Source: Oceanicola sp.
Lineage (GTDB): Bacteria > Pseudomonadota > Alphaproteobacteria > Rhodobacterales > Rhodobacteraceae
Reading direction: 5' to 3'
Length of the DNA stretch: 64,000 nucleotides
Assembly: GCA_017792405.1 (NCBI GenBank)
Contig: CP051231.1
Location: forward strand, 4,117,295 to 4,181,294
Positions 7,141 through 15,623 of the stretch are shown in pieces (the stretch's first letter is position 1; the number at the start of each line of letters is the position of its first letter). The translations under genes were made by a program, and so were the position numbers. Under the pieces are notes generated by a model. It searched no databases, was not told the DNA's origin, and saw nothing but the letters and a program-made list of their open reading frames with translations.

Positions 7141-8978
7141 TTCTTGCCGCCCGGTTTGGCCGTGGAGTTGGCCGCCTTCGCCGCATCCCCCTTGGACTTT
7201 TTCTTGAAGCTCTTCTTGATGTTGCCAAACACATCGGGTTTGTGCCCGTGGCTGCGCATGATCGTGTACTGTTGGATGAAGGTGATCGTGTTGTTCGCGA
7301 TCCAGTAGACCACCAGGCCGGAGGCGAAGCCGCCGAGCATGAACATGAACACCCAAGGCATCCAGGCAAAGATCATCTGCTGGGTCGGGTCGGTGGGGGC
7401 GGGGTTCAGCTTTTGCTGCAGCCACATCGAGATGCCGAGCAGCAGCGGCAGGATGCCGATGAAGATCAGCGCAAGGATCGTGCCCGGCTCGGGATTGGCC
7501 CAGGGCAGCAGCCCGTAAAGGTTGAACAGCGAGGTCGGGTCAGGCTGAGAAAGGTCGCGGAACGGGCCGAAGAAGGCCGCCTGCCGCAGCTCGAGCGTGA
7601 CGAAGATCACCTTGTAGAGGCTGAAGAAGATCGGGATCTGCAACAGGATCGGCAGACAGCCCGAGGCGGGGTTCACCTTTTCCTTCTTATAGAGCGCCAT
7701 CATCTCGCGTTGCAGCTTCTGCCGGTCGTCGCCCGCTTTCTCCTTGAGCTTCTCCATCTCGGGCTGAAGTTCCTTCATCTTGGCCATAGAGACGTAGCTC
7801 TTGTAGGCCAGCGGGAAGAGGATTGCCTTGATGATGAAGGTCAGCGCGATGATCGCGAGGCCCATGTTGCCGATGAGGCCGTTCAGGAAGTGCAGACCGC
7901 GGAAGATCGGCTTGGTCAGCATCCAGAACCAGCCCCAGTCGACCGTGTTCACGAAATCGACGAAGCCCAGATCGTCCTGGTAATGCTTGATCACCTCCCA
8001 TTCCTTCGCCCCGGCGAAGAGGTGGCTGCGGTTGGTCACGGTAGCACCGGCGGCAATGTCCTGCGTCGGCTGCTTGGTGAGGGTCTGGTAGATGTCGCCG
8101 CGCGCGAGGTAGCTGACCGAAAGCGTGGCAGGCTGGCCCGGGTCGGGGATCAGGTTGGTCATCCAGTAGTGGTCGGTAAAGCCGATCCAGCCGTTGGTGA
8201 CATCGGTGAAGGTCTCGGGCTTGCCGGCAAAGTCGGTGACGTTGTCGTAGTCCTCGATCACCAACTCGCCCTCATGCTGGCCGATAACCCCTTCGTGGAT
8301 GACGAAGAAGTTGGTCAACTCGGGCAGGCCGTGGCGGTTGATCAGCGCGTAGGGCTGGGCGCGCACGGCGGTCTCGGTCGGGTTCTCGACCGATTGCTCG
8401 ATGGTGATCAGGAACTCCTCGTCCACGCTCATCACGCGGCGGAAGATCAGGCCCGCGGGGCTGTCCCAGCGCAGGGTAACGGGGGTGGTAGGCGTCAGCG
8501 CCTCGCCTTCTTCGACCGACCATTCGGTGTCATCGCCCGGCACGTCGGCAGGGGTCAGGCCAGCGCCGGGGGCCCAGCCGTAGAGCGCGTAATAGGGGTT
8601 GGTCTCGCCCACGGGGGAGAGCAGGCGCACGGTCTCGTCGTTGTCGACAGACACCGTGTAGCGCTTGAGGCTCACGTCATCGATGCGGCCGCCGATCAGG
8701 TTGATCGAGCCGTCGAGGTTGGGCGTGTCGATGGTCAGGCGCGGGGCATCGGCCACGGCTTCGGGCGCAGCGCCGTTGCCGGTCGCGGGGGCGGAGCCAT
8801 CGGCCGCGCCGGGCGCGGTGGTGCCATCGGCGGTGGTCGGGGTGCCGTCAGCCGCCTGCTCGGCGGCCGGCGCCTCGGGCGTCACCTGCTGCTCGGGCGG
8901 GAAGATGATGAACCACGCGAGGATCACCAGAAAGCTCAGCGCCGTGGCGAGAATGAGGTTCTTGTTCTGGTCGTCCAT
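7137..8978 (-). CDS. yidC: Membrane protein insertase YidC
   Basis: 613 residues. It inserts and folds inner-membrane proteins with or without SecYEG. The first membrane helix is residues 7-27 (LATALSFLVILAWFIIF). A low-complexity Ala/Thr/Gly linker and the large periplasmic beta-domain follow (about 60-350), then the conserved five-helix core (from PIFRGLHFLNGLIGNMGLAI) and a basic C-terminal tail rich in Lys. The 60YKD region MALYKKEKVNPASGCLPI is typical. Unlike the usual arrangement, yidD, rnpA and rpmH are not directly upstream but about 7.6 kb away. A 222-base upstream gap suggests its own promoter. Confidence 0.97.
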   Translation of the reverse strand: MDDQNKNLILATALSFLVILAWFIIFPPEQQVTPEAPAAEQAADGTPTTADGTTAPGAADGSAPATGNGAAPEAVADAPRLTIDTPNLDGSINLIGGRIDDVSLKRYTVSVDNDETVRLLSPVGETNPYYALYGWAPGAGLTPADVPGDDTEWSVEEGEALTPTTPVTLRWDSPAGLIFRRVMSVDEEFLITIEQSVENPTETAVRAQPYALINRHGLPELTNFFVIHEGVIGQHEGELVIEDYDNVTDFAGKPETFTDVTNGWIGFTDHYWMTNLIPDPGQPATLSVSYLARGDIYQTLTKQPTQDIAAGATVTNRSHLFAGAKEWEVIKHYQDDLGFVDFVNTVDWGWFWMLTKPIFRGLHFLNGLIGNMGLAIIALTFIIKAILFPLAYKSYVSMAKMKELQPEMEKLKEKAGDDRQKLQREMMALYKKEKVNPASGCLPILLQIPIFFSLYKVIFVTLELRQAAFFGPFRDLSQPDPTSLFNLYGLLPWANPEPGTILALIFIGILPLLLGISMWLQQKLNPAPTDPTQQMIFAWMPWVFMFMLGGFASGLVVYWIANNTITFIQQYTIMRSHGHKPDVFGNIKKSFKKKSKGDAAKAANSTAKPGGKK

Positions 8979-9200
8979 GCAGGGGCACCGCTCGCTCGTT
9001 TCAGGTTGCGAGGGTTCAATCGTTCAAGGGCCGAAAGGTCAAGACGAAAGGGTGGAAATGTTACCTTTGCCGCAGCGAGCAAGGGCGTTTCGTGGGGGTG
9101 CTCTTCGCCCCTTCGAGGCCTCATCGCAGCTGCGGAGCGGCACGGCCCGGGCGACGCGCAGAGCGTGCGGGGCGGCAGCGGCCTCCTGCGTCGGAGCCCT

Positions 9201-10739
9201 TCAGTCCCGCCCTATGCCTTTCAGGATCGGAGTCTCCACGATCTTGGCATTGTGCTTCTCGATCCAGCTCACCGTGTCTTCAAATGGCATCGGCCGGGCA
9301 AGGCCGAACCCCTGGATATGGCCGCAGCCAAGCTGCGCCAGCATCGCGTGCTCGCCAATACTCTCCACCCCTTCCGCCAACGTATCGAGGTCGAGCTGCT
9401 CGGCCATCAGCAGGATCGCGGACACCAGCTTTTGCTGCTCGCGGTCCTCATGCACCCGCATCACGAAGCTGCGGTCGATCTTCAGGCGGCTCACCGCAAA
9501 GCGCCGGATCGAGCTGATCGAGGCGTGGCCGGTGCCGAAATCGTCAAGGTCCACCGGGCAGCCCATGGTGGCGAGATTGGCGATGTTGCGGGTGATCGTG
9601 TCGTCATCGGATTCTGCCACCACCGACTCGAGCACTTCCACGGTGATCCGCTCCGGCGCCAAGTCGAACCGGTCGAGCTCCCATTTCACCCGGTCGCCCA
9701 GCTTGGGGTTGCGCAGCTCTGCAGCGGAGAAGTTGACGCCCACGGTCGGCACCTCCACCCCGGCCCTGTCCCACGCCTTCAGCGCGGCGCAGCTCCGGTG
9801 CAGCATCACCTCGCCGAGCTTCTCCATCAGCCCGGCCTGTTCGATGGCGGGCAAAAAGTCTCCGGGGGCGATCATGCCGCGCTCCGGGTGCAGCCAGCGG
9901 GCCAGCGCCTCCATCCCGGTGATCCGGCCTGTATCGGTGGAGATTTGGGGCTGAAACCACGGCTTGATCTGGCCTTCGGTAAAGGCGCTGAGCAGATCGT
10001 CGACCAGCGCGTGCCGCGCGCTGATCTGGGCCTGCATTTCGCGCGAGTAGGCGCGGGTGCCGCCCGGCCCGTTGGTACGGGCCTCGTCGGCGGCAACCTC
10101 CGCCGCGCCCAGCAGCCCCTCTGCGGTGCGCTTCGGCGCGCGGGTGTTCAGGCAAAAGCCCACCGACACGCTCACATGCACCGAGGTCGCATCAATGCTC
10201 ACCGCCTGCCCGGCGGTGCCTTGGAGCCGCTCGGCAATGCCCAGCGCGGTATCCAGATCGATCCGGCGCACCGGGTCCAGCCCCACCGCAAAGCGCGGCC
10301 CATCGAGTCTCGCGGCAAAATCGGCCCCGCGCATCGCGCTCTCGATCCGTTCTCCGGTGCGGCGCAGCACGGTCTCCGCCGCCGTCTTGCCGACGCGCTC
10401 CATCAGGGTCTGCCAGTCGTCGATCTCCAGCACGAAGCAGGCAGTCGTCCAGTTCTGGGCCTCGGCACGCGGAATCGCCTCGCCCAGCAGATCGAGAAAA
10501 TCCTCACGCAGCAGCAGGTCGGTGGCCCCGTCGCGCCGGGTGGCGCCGTGGGTGTCAAACAACCCGCCCATGATCGCCAGAACCGGAAACAGCAGCGCGG
10601 CGATGAGAATCACCCCTTCGCCGCCAAACCAGTAGCCCGCCAGCAGCAGCGCCGGCAGAAAGGTGATGGTCTGTGGCCGGAAAAACCCCTGCCGCAAAAC
10701 CCGCCGCAGTCTCAGATAGCTGGCCTTGAGCCCTTGCAT
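9201..10739 (-). CDS. Degenerate GGDEF plus EAL protein (probable c-di-GMP phosphodiesterase)
   Basis: 512 residues from ATG 10739, preceded by AGAGG at good spacing (a GTG 42 bases earlier has no RBS). Two N-terminal hydrophobic segments (TFLPALLLAGYWF, GVILIAALLFPVLAI) anchor it. The GGDEF-like domain follows, but the signature reads RLDGPRF instead of R-x-GGDEF, so cyclase activity is unlikely. The EAL domain looks intact: EALARW, NFSAAELRN, VEVLES, DDFGTGHAS, KIDRSF, AEGVES. It should hydrolyse c-di-GMP at the membrane, perhaps with the dead GGDEF domain as a GTP sensor. No signalling partner is adjacent; ttcA lies upstream on the same strand. Confidence 0.9.
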   Translation of the reverse strand: MQGLKASYLRLRRVLRQGFFRPQTITFLPALLLAGYWFGGEGVILIAALLFPVLAIMGGLFDTHGATRRDGATDLLLREDFLDLLGEAIPRAEAQNWTTACFVLEIDDWQTLMERVGKTAAETVLRRTGERIESAMRGADFAARLDGPRFAVGLDPVRRIDLDTALGIAERLQGTAGQAVSIDATSVHVSVSVGFCLNTRAPKRTAEGLLGAAEVAADEARTNGPGGTRAYSREMQAQISARHALVDDLLSAFTEGQIKPWFQPQISTDTGRITGMEALARWLHPERGMIAPGDFLPAIEQAGLMEKLGEVMLHRSCAALKAWDRAGVEVPTVGVNFSAAELRNPKLGDRVKWELDRFDLAPERITVEVLESVVAESDDDTITRNIANLATMGCPVDLDDFGTGHASISSIRRFAVSRLKIDRSFVMRVHEDREQQKLVSAILLMAEQLDLDTLAEGVESIGEHAMLAQLGCGHIQGFGLARPMPFEDTVSWIEKHNAKIVETPILKGIGRD

Positions 10740-10807
10740 CCCGATGCCTCTTGCCCTTTGCGGCCCGGTCGGAGCCGCCACGCGGGCAAGCTAGGCAATT
10801 GGCGTGA

Positions 10808-11710
10808 TCAGTTTCTTAAGAGCGGCGGGGGAGTTTCTGTCGAATTTTCGCTATCGCCTTGATCATCGCCCGGCACGTCAGCCTTGCTGCGCCGCTCCAG
10901 CCCGACGAAATCGAAAATTGCCGGGTCGAGCAGATGCGAGGGGCGCGTGTTCATCAGGGCGCGGAACATCTTCTGCCGCCGCCCCGGATGGTTCGCCTCC
11001 CACTGATCCAGCAGACCCTTCACCTGCTGCCGTTGCAGCCCGTCCTGGCTGCCGCAGAGATCGCAGGGGATGATCGGGTAGTTCATGTCGCGCGCGAACT
11101 TCTCGCAATCCGCCTCGGCCACGTGGGCCAGCGGGCGATAGACAAAGAGATCGCCCTCCTCGTTCACCAGCTTGGGCGGCATGGTGGCCAGCCGCGAGCC
11201 GTGGAAGAGGTTCATGAAGAAGGTTTCGAGGATGTCATCCCGGTGGTGGCCCAGCACCACGGCAGAACACCCTTCCTCGCGCGCGATCCGGTAGAGATTG
11301 CCGCGCCGCAGACGCGAGCAGAGCGCGCAATAGGTGCGCCCCGCGGGCACCTTCTCTTTCACGATGGAATAGGTGTCCTGATACTCGATCCGGTGCGGCA
11401 CCCCCATGCGCTCAAGGAACTCCGGCAGCACCGTCGCCGGAAAGCCCGGCTGGCCCTGATCGAGATTGCAGGCCAGCAGCTCTACCGGCAGCAGCCCGCG
11501 CCATTGCAGCTCATGCAGCACGGCCAGCAGCGTGTAGCTGTCCTTGCCGCCACTCAGGCACACCAGCCAGCGCGCGCCCCGCTCGATCATCCCGTATTGC
11601 TCTATCGCCTCCCGGCAATCGCGCACGATCCGCTTTCGGAGCTTCTTGAACTCCGTCGTCGCGGGCGCGCCATGAAACAGCGGGTGAATATCGTCATTTT
11701 CGTCGAGCAT
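10808..11710 (-). CDS. ttcA: tRNA 2-thiocytidine(32) synthetase TtcA
   Basis: 300 residues from ATG 11710 (MLDENDD). It thiolates cytidine 32 of certain tRNAs. The PP-loop motif CLSGGKDSYTLLAV is near residue 50, and two CxxC motifs (CALC near residue 130, CDLC near residue 218) bind the 4Fe-4S cluster. LGHHRDDILET is the family-specific motif. Length agrees with TtcA. A Ser/Thr/Asp-rich C-terminal tail is extra. It faces a divergently transcribed gene across 220 bases. Confidence 0.95.
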   Translation of the reverse strand: MLDENDDIHPLFHGAPATTEFKKLRKRIVRDCREAIEQYGMIERGARWLVCLSGGKDSYTLLAVLHELQWRGLLPVELLACNLDQGQPGFPATVLPEFLERMGVPHRIEYQDTYSIVKEKVPAGRTYCALCSRLRRGNLYRIAREEGCSAVVLGHHRDDILETFFMNLFHGSRLATMPPKLVNEEGDLFVYRPLAHVAEADCEKFARDMNYPIIPCDLCGSQDGLQRQQVKGLLDQWEANHPGRRQKMFRALMNTRPSHLLDPAIFDFVGLERRSKADVPGDDQGDSENSTETPPPLLRN

Positions 11711-11854
11711 GGCGCTGCATATGCCAGAAACCGCGGCCTTGGGGAAGCGGGCGCACACGTTCAACGCAAGCCCCCGTGAAGGTGCGGATCACCGCGGGCC
11801 GCCGTGCCGAATTTCGGCAGGAATTTGCGAGATTTCGGCGCGCCGCCCGAGGCG

Positions 11855-11879
11855 GGAACAGCCACGCCGCCGCGCCGTT
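11855..11879 (+). promoter_or_regulatory. Candidate ECF-type promoter (GGAAC-N16-CGTT)
   Basis: GGAAC at 11855-11859 and CGTT at 11876-11879 are separated by 16 bases, 51 bases before ATG 11931. This matches the general-stress ECF (EcfG-type) consensus of Alphaproteobacteria. EcfG is patchy in Rhodobacteraceae, so another ECF factor or chance is possible. Confidence 0.3.
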
Positions 11880-11930
11880 GTGGCCCCACACAGCGGCGAT
11901 CCTGCCGCGTAGAACTCTCAGGAGGACCAC

Positions 11931-12500
11931 ATGACCAACATGTTCACCAAAACAGCCGTCGCCGCTCTTCTGGCTGGCTCCCTTGGCACCGCTGCCGCAG
12001 CCGGCTCCCTCGGGGCCGATGCCAGCGCCGATGTCGAGGCAGGCGTGAGCGGCGCAGTCGAAACTGCCCAAGGCACTGCCGATCAGGTCAACGACGCGGT
12101 CAACAGCACCGCTCAGGCCGTGCAGGATGGCGCCAGCGACCTTGCCGATGCCACCGAAGGCGGCGCCAGCGCCGATGCCTCGGTGAACTACGGCACCGTC
12201 ATCTCCGGCCTCAACAACGGCTCCACCGCCGGTGCTGCCGCCGAGATCGAGGCGCTGGATGCCGAGATCACCGTCGACACCGTTCTGCTGAGCGAGGTCG
12301 AAGGGGCCGAGCAGGCTGAGGCGCTCGACAACGCGCTGAACACCCAGGCCGATGCGATGGTGAGCTTCCATGACGCCATCGAAGCCAACACCAGCCTGAC
12401 CGCCGCGCTCGATGCCGAGGGTTTCACCGCCGATGACGTGGTCGGCTTTGAAAGCGAAGGCGAGGGCAATGTGACCCTCGTGATCGACGACCGCGCATAA
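11931..12500 (+). CDS. Secreted Ala/Asp-rich acidic protein of unknown function
   Basis: 189 residues with a strong RBS (AGGAGG) before ATG 11931. Residues 1-24 form a Sec signal peptide (AVAALLAGSLGTAAAAGS). The mature part is very acidic, rich in Ala, Asp, Glu and Val, with no Cys, almost no Lys or Arg, and helix-prone repeats such as SADVEAGVSGAVETAQGTAD. It ends VTLVIDDRA. I do not recognise a domain. It stands alone as a single-gene unit with its own candidate promoter and a strong terminator, which argues for a real, well-expressed periplasmic protein. Confidence 0.75.
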   Translation: MTNMFTKTAVAALLAGSLGTAAAAGSLGADASADVEAGVSGAVETAQGTADQVNDAVNSTAQAVQDGASDLADATEGGASADASVNYGTVISGLNNGSTAGAAAEIEALDAEITVDTVLLSEVEGAEQAEALDNALNTQADAMVSFHDAIEANTSLTAALDAEGFTADDVVGFESEGEGNVTLVIDDRA

Positions 12501-12590
12501 TTCGGTTGAACCAAATCGACGCTTCGTGCGTTAGAGAGGCGACCGCGCCTGAACCTCGCGGCGCCGGACCTTGTTCCCTCAAAGGTCTTA

Positions 12591-12624
12591 AGGCCCCTGC
12601 CCCCTCCCCGGCAGGGGCCTTTTT
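12591..12624 (+). terminator. Rho-independent terminator of the secreted-protein gene
   Basis: A perfect 10-bp stem, AGGCCCCTGC (12591-12600) with GCAGGGGCCT (12611-12620), has a 10-base loop and is followed by TTTTCG. It lies 90 bases past the stop at 12500. Confidence 0.88.
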
Positions 12625-12627
12625 CGT

Positions 12628-12828
12628 TCAGGCCAGCCCCTGTGCGCGCAGCCGCGCACCGTAGTTCTCCGCCTCTGGCACACCGGCCTCCAGCGCAAAG
12701 ATCCACGCCTGCGTCAGGTAAAAGTCCGCACCCGGCCCGCCGAGCTCCGCCGCCTCGGCATAAAGCCGTGCCAGTGCCGCCCCGTCGCTCGCCGCATGGG
12801 CGGCCAGCAGGCGGGCATCAAGGTTCAC
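12628..12828 (-). CDS. Small helical protein coupled to a Rieske oxygenase gene
   Basis: 66 residues from GTG 12828, which overlaps the upstream oxygenase stop (GTGA). The sequence reads as two to three amphipathic helices (LLAAHAASDGAALARLYAEA, then a FYLTQAWIFALEAG stretch), resembling a single TPR/SEL1-like unit. No catalytic motif or Cys is present. The translational coupling suggests it works with, or is only made with, the Rieske protein. Function unknown. Confidence 0.62.
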   Translation of the reverse strand: MNLDARLLAAHAASDGAALARLYAEAAELGGPGADFYLTQAWIFALEAGVPEAENYGARLRAQGLA

Positions 12829-13958
12829 CGGCCCTTCCGCGCCGTGAGCCCCGCGGCAACCCATTGATGAAACCGATGCGTCGGCCCGTCCATCGCGGGC
12901 GAAAACCGCCCGCCGTCAAACCCCGGCCCCACCCGGCCCCTCTGCATGCCCTCGACCACAAAGACATCCTCCTCGAAGACCTCGCGCCACTGGGCGCAGT
13001 TCTTCGCCCTGAGCCGGGCATCTGTCTCGGGTGCGGCATAGTAGAGATGCACATGCTCCCGCGTCGTCGCCAGCCCCGTGGGCTCCAGCACGATCACAAA
13101 GGCATGGTCCCGCTGCGCCCCCATGAGCACGTTGGGGAAGACAGAGATGTACTCCGCCCCTTCCTCCCAGCTCTCCGGCCAGCCCGGAAAATCGGGGAAG
13201 GTCTCGCCGCCCTCGCCGGTGATCCGCCGGTAAAGCGTGCTGCCCTGGCCTGCGAAGCCCTCAGCCTCGATGTGGTAATGGTCCTCCAGCCGCGAATAGC
13301 TGTTCAGCCCGGGGTGGACCCACGGCAGGTGATAGCTCTCGCAGTAGTTCTCCACCGCCAGCTTCCAGTTGCAGGCGACCTCCAGCACAAAGCGGCTGTC
13401 CGCCCCGCCGTGAAACACCGGCGCATCCACCTCCCCCCAGCGGGTGAGCAACTCGGCATGCACCTCCTCGAACGGCCCCGCCTCGCCGGAAACATCCACA
13501 AAAACCACGTCGCGCCACACATGGCTGGCCACCTCGACCAGCCCCAGATCGTCATTCACGATCCCCTCGGCGCGGTTCAACCCCGGCCCGCCCACATGGG
13601 GCGTGGCCACGAGGCGGCCGTCATGGGCATAGCACCACGAGTGATAGGGGCAGCGGATCGCGCCCTCGATCTTGCGCGGTGCATCCACGAGTATCATCCC
13701 CCGGTGGCGGCAGGTGTTGCGGAACACCCTAAGCACGCCGTCGCGCCCCCGCAGCATCAGCAGCGGCAAGCCCAAAAACTCCAGCGGCTTCGCATCGCCC
13801 GGCTCCGGCACATCGGCCCCCACGCCAATACCCGCCCAGCCGCCCCAGAGCAGCGCATCGCGCTCGGCCTCATGGGTCGCCGGATCGGTGTAATGCGCAT
13901 TGGGCAGCCCGTTGGCGGCGCCGATCGGGCGCAGAACGGCAGAAAGGTCATCAGGCAT
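12825..13958 (-). CDS. Rieske aromatic-ring-hydroxylating oxygenase, alpha subunit
   Basis: 377 residues. The Rieske 2Fe-2S motif is C83-x-H85-x17-C103-x2-H106 (TCRHRGM, CPYHSW). The mononuclear iron site follows in the SRPBCC-like domain, in ENYCESYHLPWVHPGL (His-x4-His). This is the catalytic subunit of a two- or three-component oxygenase that uses O2 and electrons from a reductase. No beta subunit, ferredoxin or reductase is nearby, so the electron donor is encoded elsewhere. Many such stand-alone enzymes act on quaternary amines (carnitine, betaine, choline type) rather than aromatics. The substrate is not determined by the sequence. Confidence 0.9.
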   Translation of the reverse strand: MPDDLSAVLRPIGAANGLPNAHYTDPATHEAERDALLWGGWAGIGVGADVPEPGDAKPLEFLGLPLLMLRGRDGVLRVFRNTCRHRGMILVDAPRKIEGAIRCPYHSWCYAHDGRLVATPHVGGPGLNRAEGIVNDDLGLVEVASHVWRDVVFVDVSGEAGPFEEVHAELLTRWGEVDAPVFHGGADSRFVLEVACNWKLAVENYCESYHLPWVHPGLNSYSRLEDHYHIEAEGFAGQGSTLYRRITGEGGETFPDFPGWPESWEEGAEYISVFPNVLMGAQRDHAFVIVLEPTGLATTREHVHLYYAAPETDARLRAKNCAQWREVFEEDVFVVEGMQRGRVGPGFDGGRFSPAMDGPTHRFHQWVAAGLTARKGR

Positions 13959-14169
13959 GGCGCTCCTCCGCTTGGCTGCTCCCAGCCTGCGAGGGCCGGG
14001 GCGCTGCGGCTTGCCTCAAGGCGACACCCCGGCACCGCCCCCGCGACATTGCAGGGAGTTTTCCGGCCACGGTCCCGGGATGAAGGCGGCAAACCCCGCA
14101 CGTTTGGTGGCTGGCGCATTTCAGGGTATCCTAACGTCAACTTCCATGTTTTCGGGAGCCTGTTGCGCC
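13959..14169. other. Divergent interval between Rieske and hydrolase genes
   Basis: 211 bases separating genes read in opposite directions. It is GC-rich. No clear -35/-10 pair or operator stood out on either strand, though promoters for both genes must be expected here. An in-frame ATG at 14146 could extend the hydrolase by 8 residues. Confidence 0.4.
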
Positions 14170-15075
14170 ATGTTTTACTTCTTTTCCCGCCGGGCCTTCG
14201 GCACGCCAAAAGGCGCAAGCCGGGCCCGCTTCACCGATAATCTCGCCACGCTCACCCGTTACGGCCGCGCGGAACCCTCAGGCAACAGCTATCGGATCAC
14301 CCGATACGCCGGCCCCGTCGCCTGGACGCGCGATGCCCTCTCCGGTGTGTCCGGCGGGCTGCTCATCTACGTCCACGGTTACAACACCACACAAAAACGC
14401 ATGTTCGACCGGCAGGCCAAGATCGTGGCAGGCCTGCGGGCAAAGCAGTTCAACGGCGCGGTCCTCAGCTTCGACTGGCCCAGCCGTGGCTCTCCCAGCC
14501 CTGCCGCTTACAAGGCCGACAAGGAGGCCGCAAAGGATGTCGCCCGCCCCTTCATCGAAGAAGGTCTCGAAATTCTGCGCCGCCACGCCCCCGGCCGCCC
14601 CCTCGCCGTGCTCGGCCACTCGATGGGCGCCCTCGTCACCCTGCGGGGCTTCGGCGAGGTGGCCGCAGGATGGAAGCTCGATGAAGCCCTCCTCGTGGCT
14701 GCGGATGTCGATAGGGTCTGGCTCGATCGCAACGCTTGGGCCGGTTCCGTCATGGCCAAGCGCACGCGCAGGCTCACCAACTACTGGCACCACAAGGACA
14801 GGGTTCTCGCTCTGGCACAGGGGCTCAACGGCGGCGCCCTGCGCGCCGGGCGCGATGGGATGCCTCCACGCACCGCCCCGAACCACCATGATGTTTCAGT
14901 CGAGGCCCGGTTCGAGGCGACCTTCCCGCAAGCCAGCAAGGATGTGTCCCACAGTTTCTATTTCGACGACGCCCGCTTCTACGAGGATCTGGCCCGCGTG
15001 CTGGCAGGGCAGGATGTGTCCGGCGCACCCACACGCCGCCCCGGCGCGGGCGGCGAGCAGGAGCTTCGCCCCTAG
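14170..15075 (+). CDS. Alpha/beta hydrolase of the DUF900 type
   Basis: 301 residues from ATG 14170 (GGGAG lies 11 bases upstream; ATG 14146 is an alternative). The nucleophile elbow is GHSMGAL near residue 145, with YVHGYNTTQ near residue 72 marking the oxyanion strand and DADV/NHHDV regions for acid and His candidates. DUF900 proteins are predicted esterases/lipases of unknown substrate. The N-terminus (MFYFFSRRAFG) is not a classical signal peptide. The stop overlaps a convergent gene by 4 bases. Confidence 0.82.
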   Translation: MFYFFSRRAFGTPKGASRARFTDNLATLTRYGRAEPSGNSYRITRYAGPVAWTRDALSGVSGGLLIYVHGYNTTQKRMFDRQAKIVAGLRAKQFNGAVLSFDWPSRGSPSPAAYKADKEAAKDVARPFIEEGLEILRRHAPGRPLAVLGHSMGALVTLRGFGEVAAGWKLDEALLVAADVDRVWLDRNAWAGSVMAKRTRRLTNYWHHKDRVLALAQGLNGGALRAGRDGMPPRTAPNHHDVSVEARFEATFPQASKDVSHSFYFDDARFYEDLARVLAGQDVSGAPTRRPGAGGEQELRP

Positions 15076-15569
15076 TTCACCGCCATCAGAAACTTCACGC
15101 TGGCCCACCCGGTCGTGCCCTCCGGCAGCTGCACCTGTGCCCAGCTGCCCTCCCGCGCGCCGGTCCAGAGCAGCATCTGCCCCGCGTGCAGGCGGCGGCT
15201 GATGTCAAACCCCGTGCCCGGCCCGCGCCGTAGGTTGAGGTAGCCGTCACTGGTGGCCTGCACCATGAAGGCATAGGGGCGCTGCGCGAAATACTGCTGC
15301 GCGATGTAGCGCCCATGCACCCAGCCTCGCATCCCGTCCGGCAGGATCACCTGTCGCCAGTTCCCCTGCGCCCCGGTGATCTCCACTGCCGTTCCCGCGG
15401 TGAGTCGTAGCAAAATCCCATGCCCCGTGCCCGGCCCGCGCCGCATGTTCAGATAGCCGTCATCGGTATCCTGCACATAGAGCGTCTGCGCCGCAGCCTC
15501 GCTAGGCGGAAGAACAGTAAGGAGGGCAGCAGCAGCGAGGGCGAAGGCAAGAAACAGGCGGCGCGTCAT
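15072..15569 (-). CDS. Exported protein with two SH3b domains
   Basis: 165 residues from ATG 15569. A signal peptide (LFLAFALAAAALLTVLPPSEAAAQ) is followed by two near-identical bacterial SH3 units, each carrying the GYLNxRRGPGTG core (residues about 37-48 and 107-118) and a Trp-Val/Ala end (GWVHGRYI, GWASVKFL). SH3b domains bind cell-wall or peptide ligands, so a periplasmic role in envelope or peptidoglycan binding is likely. It has no enzymatic domain and is not coupled to the next minus-strand gene (54-base gap). Confidence 0.85.
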   Translation of the reverse strand: MTRRLFLAFALAAAALLTVLPPSEAAAQTLYVQDTDDGYLNMRRGPGTGHGILLRLTAGTAVEITGAQGNWRQVILPDGMRGWVHGRYIAQQYFAQRPYAFMVQATSDGYLNLRRGPGTGFDISRRLHAGQMLLWTGAREGSWAQVQLPEGTTGWASVKFLMAVN

Positions 15570-15623
15570 CGGGAAATCTCCGGGTTGCAATGGCCCCAGC
15601 ATCGCCCCACCCGGCATCCCCGG

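Noticed and set aside
7242..10862. 1206-residue open frame on the plus strand
   Set aside because: It lies antisense to yidC and the EAL gene, is rich in His/Gly/Arg/Gln as expected for a GC-rich shadow frame, and has no domain.
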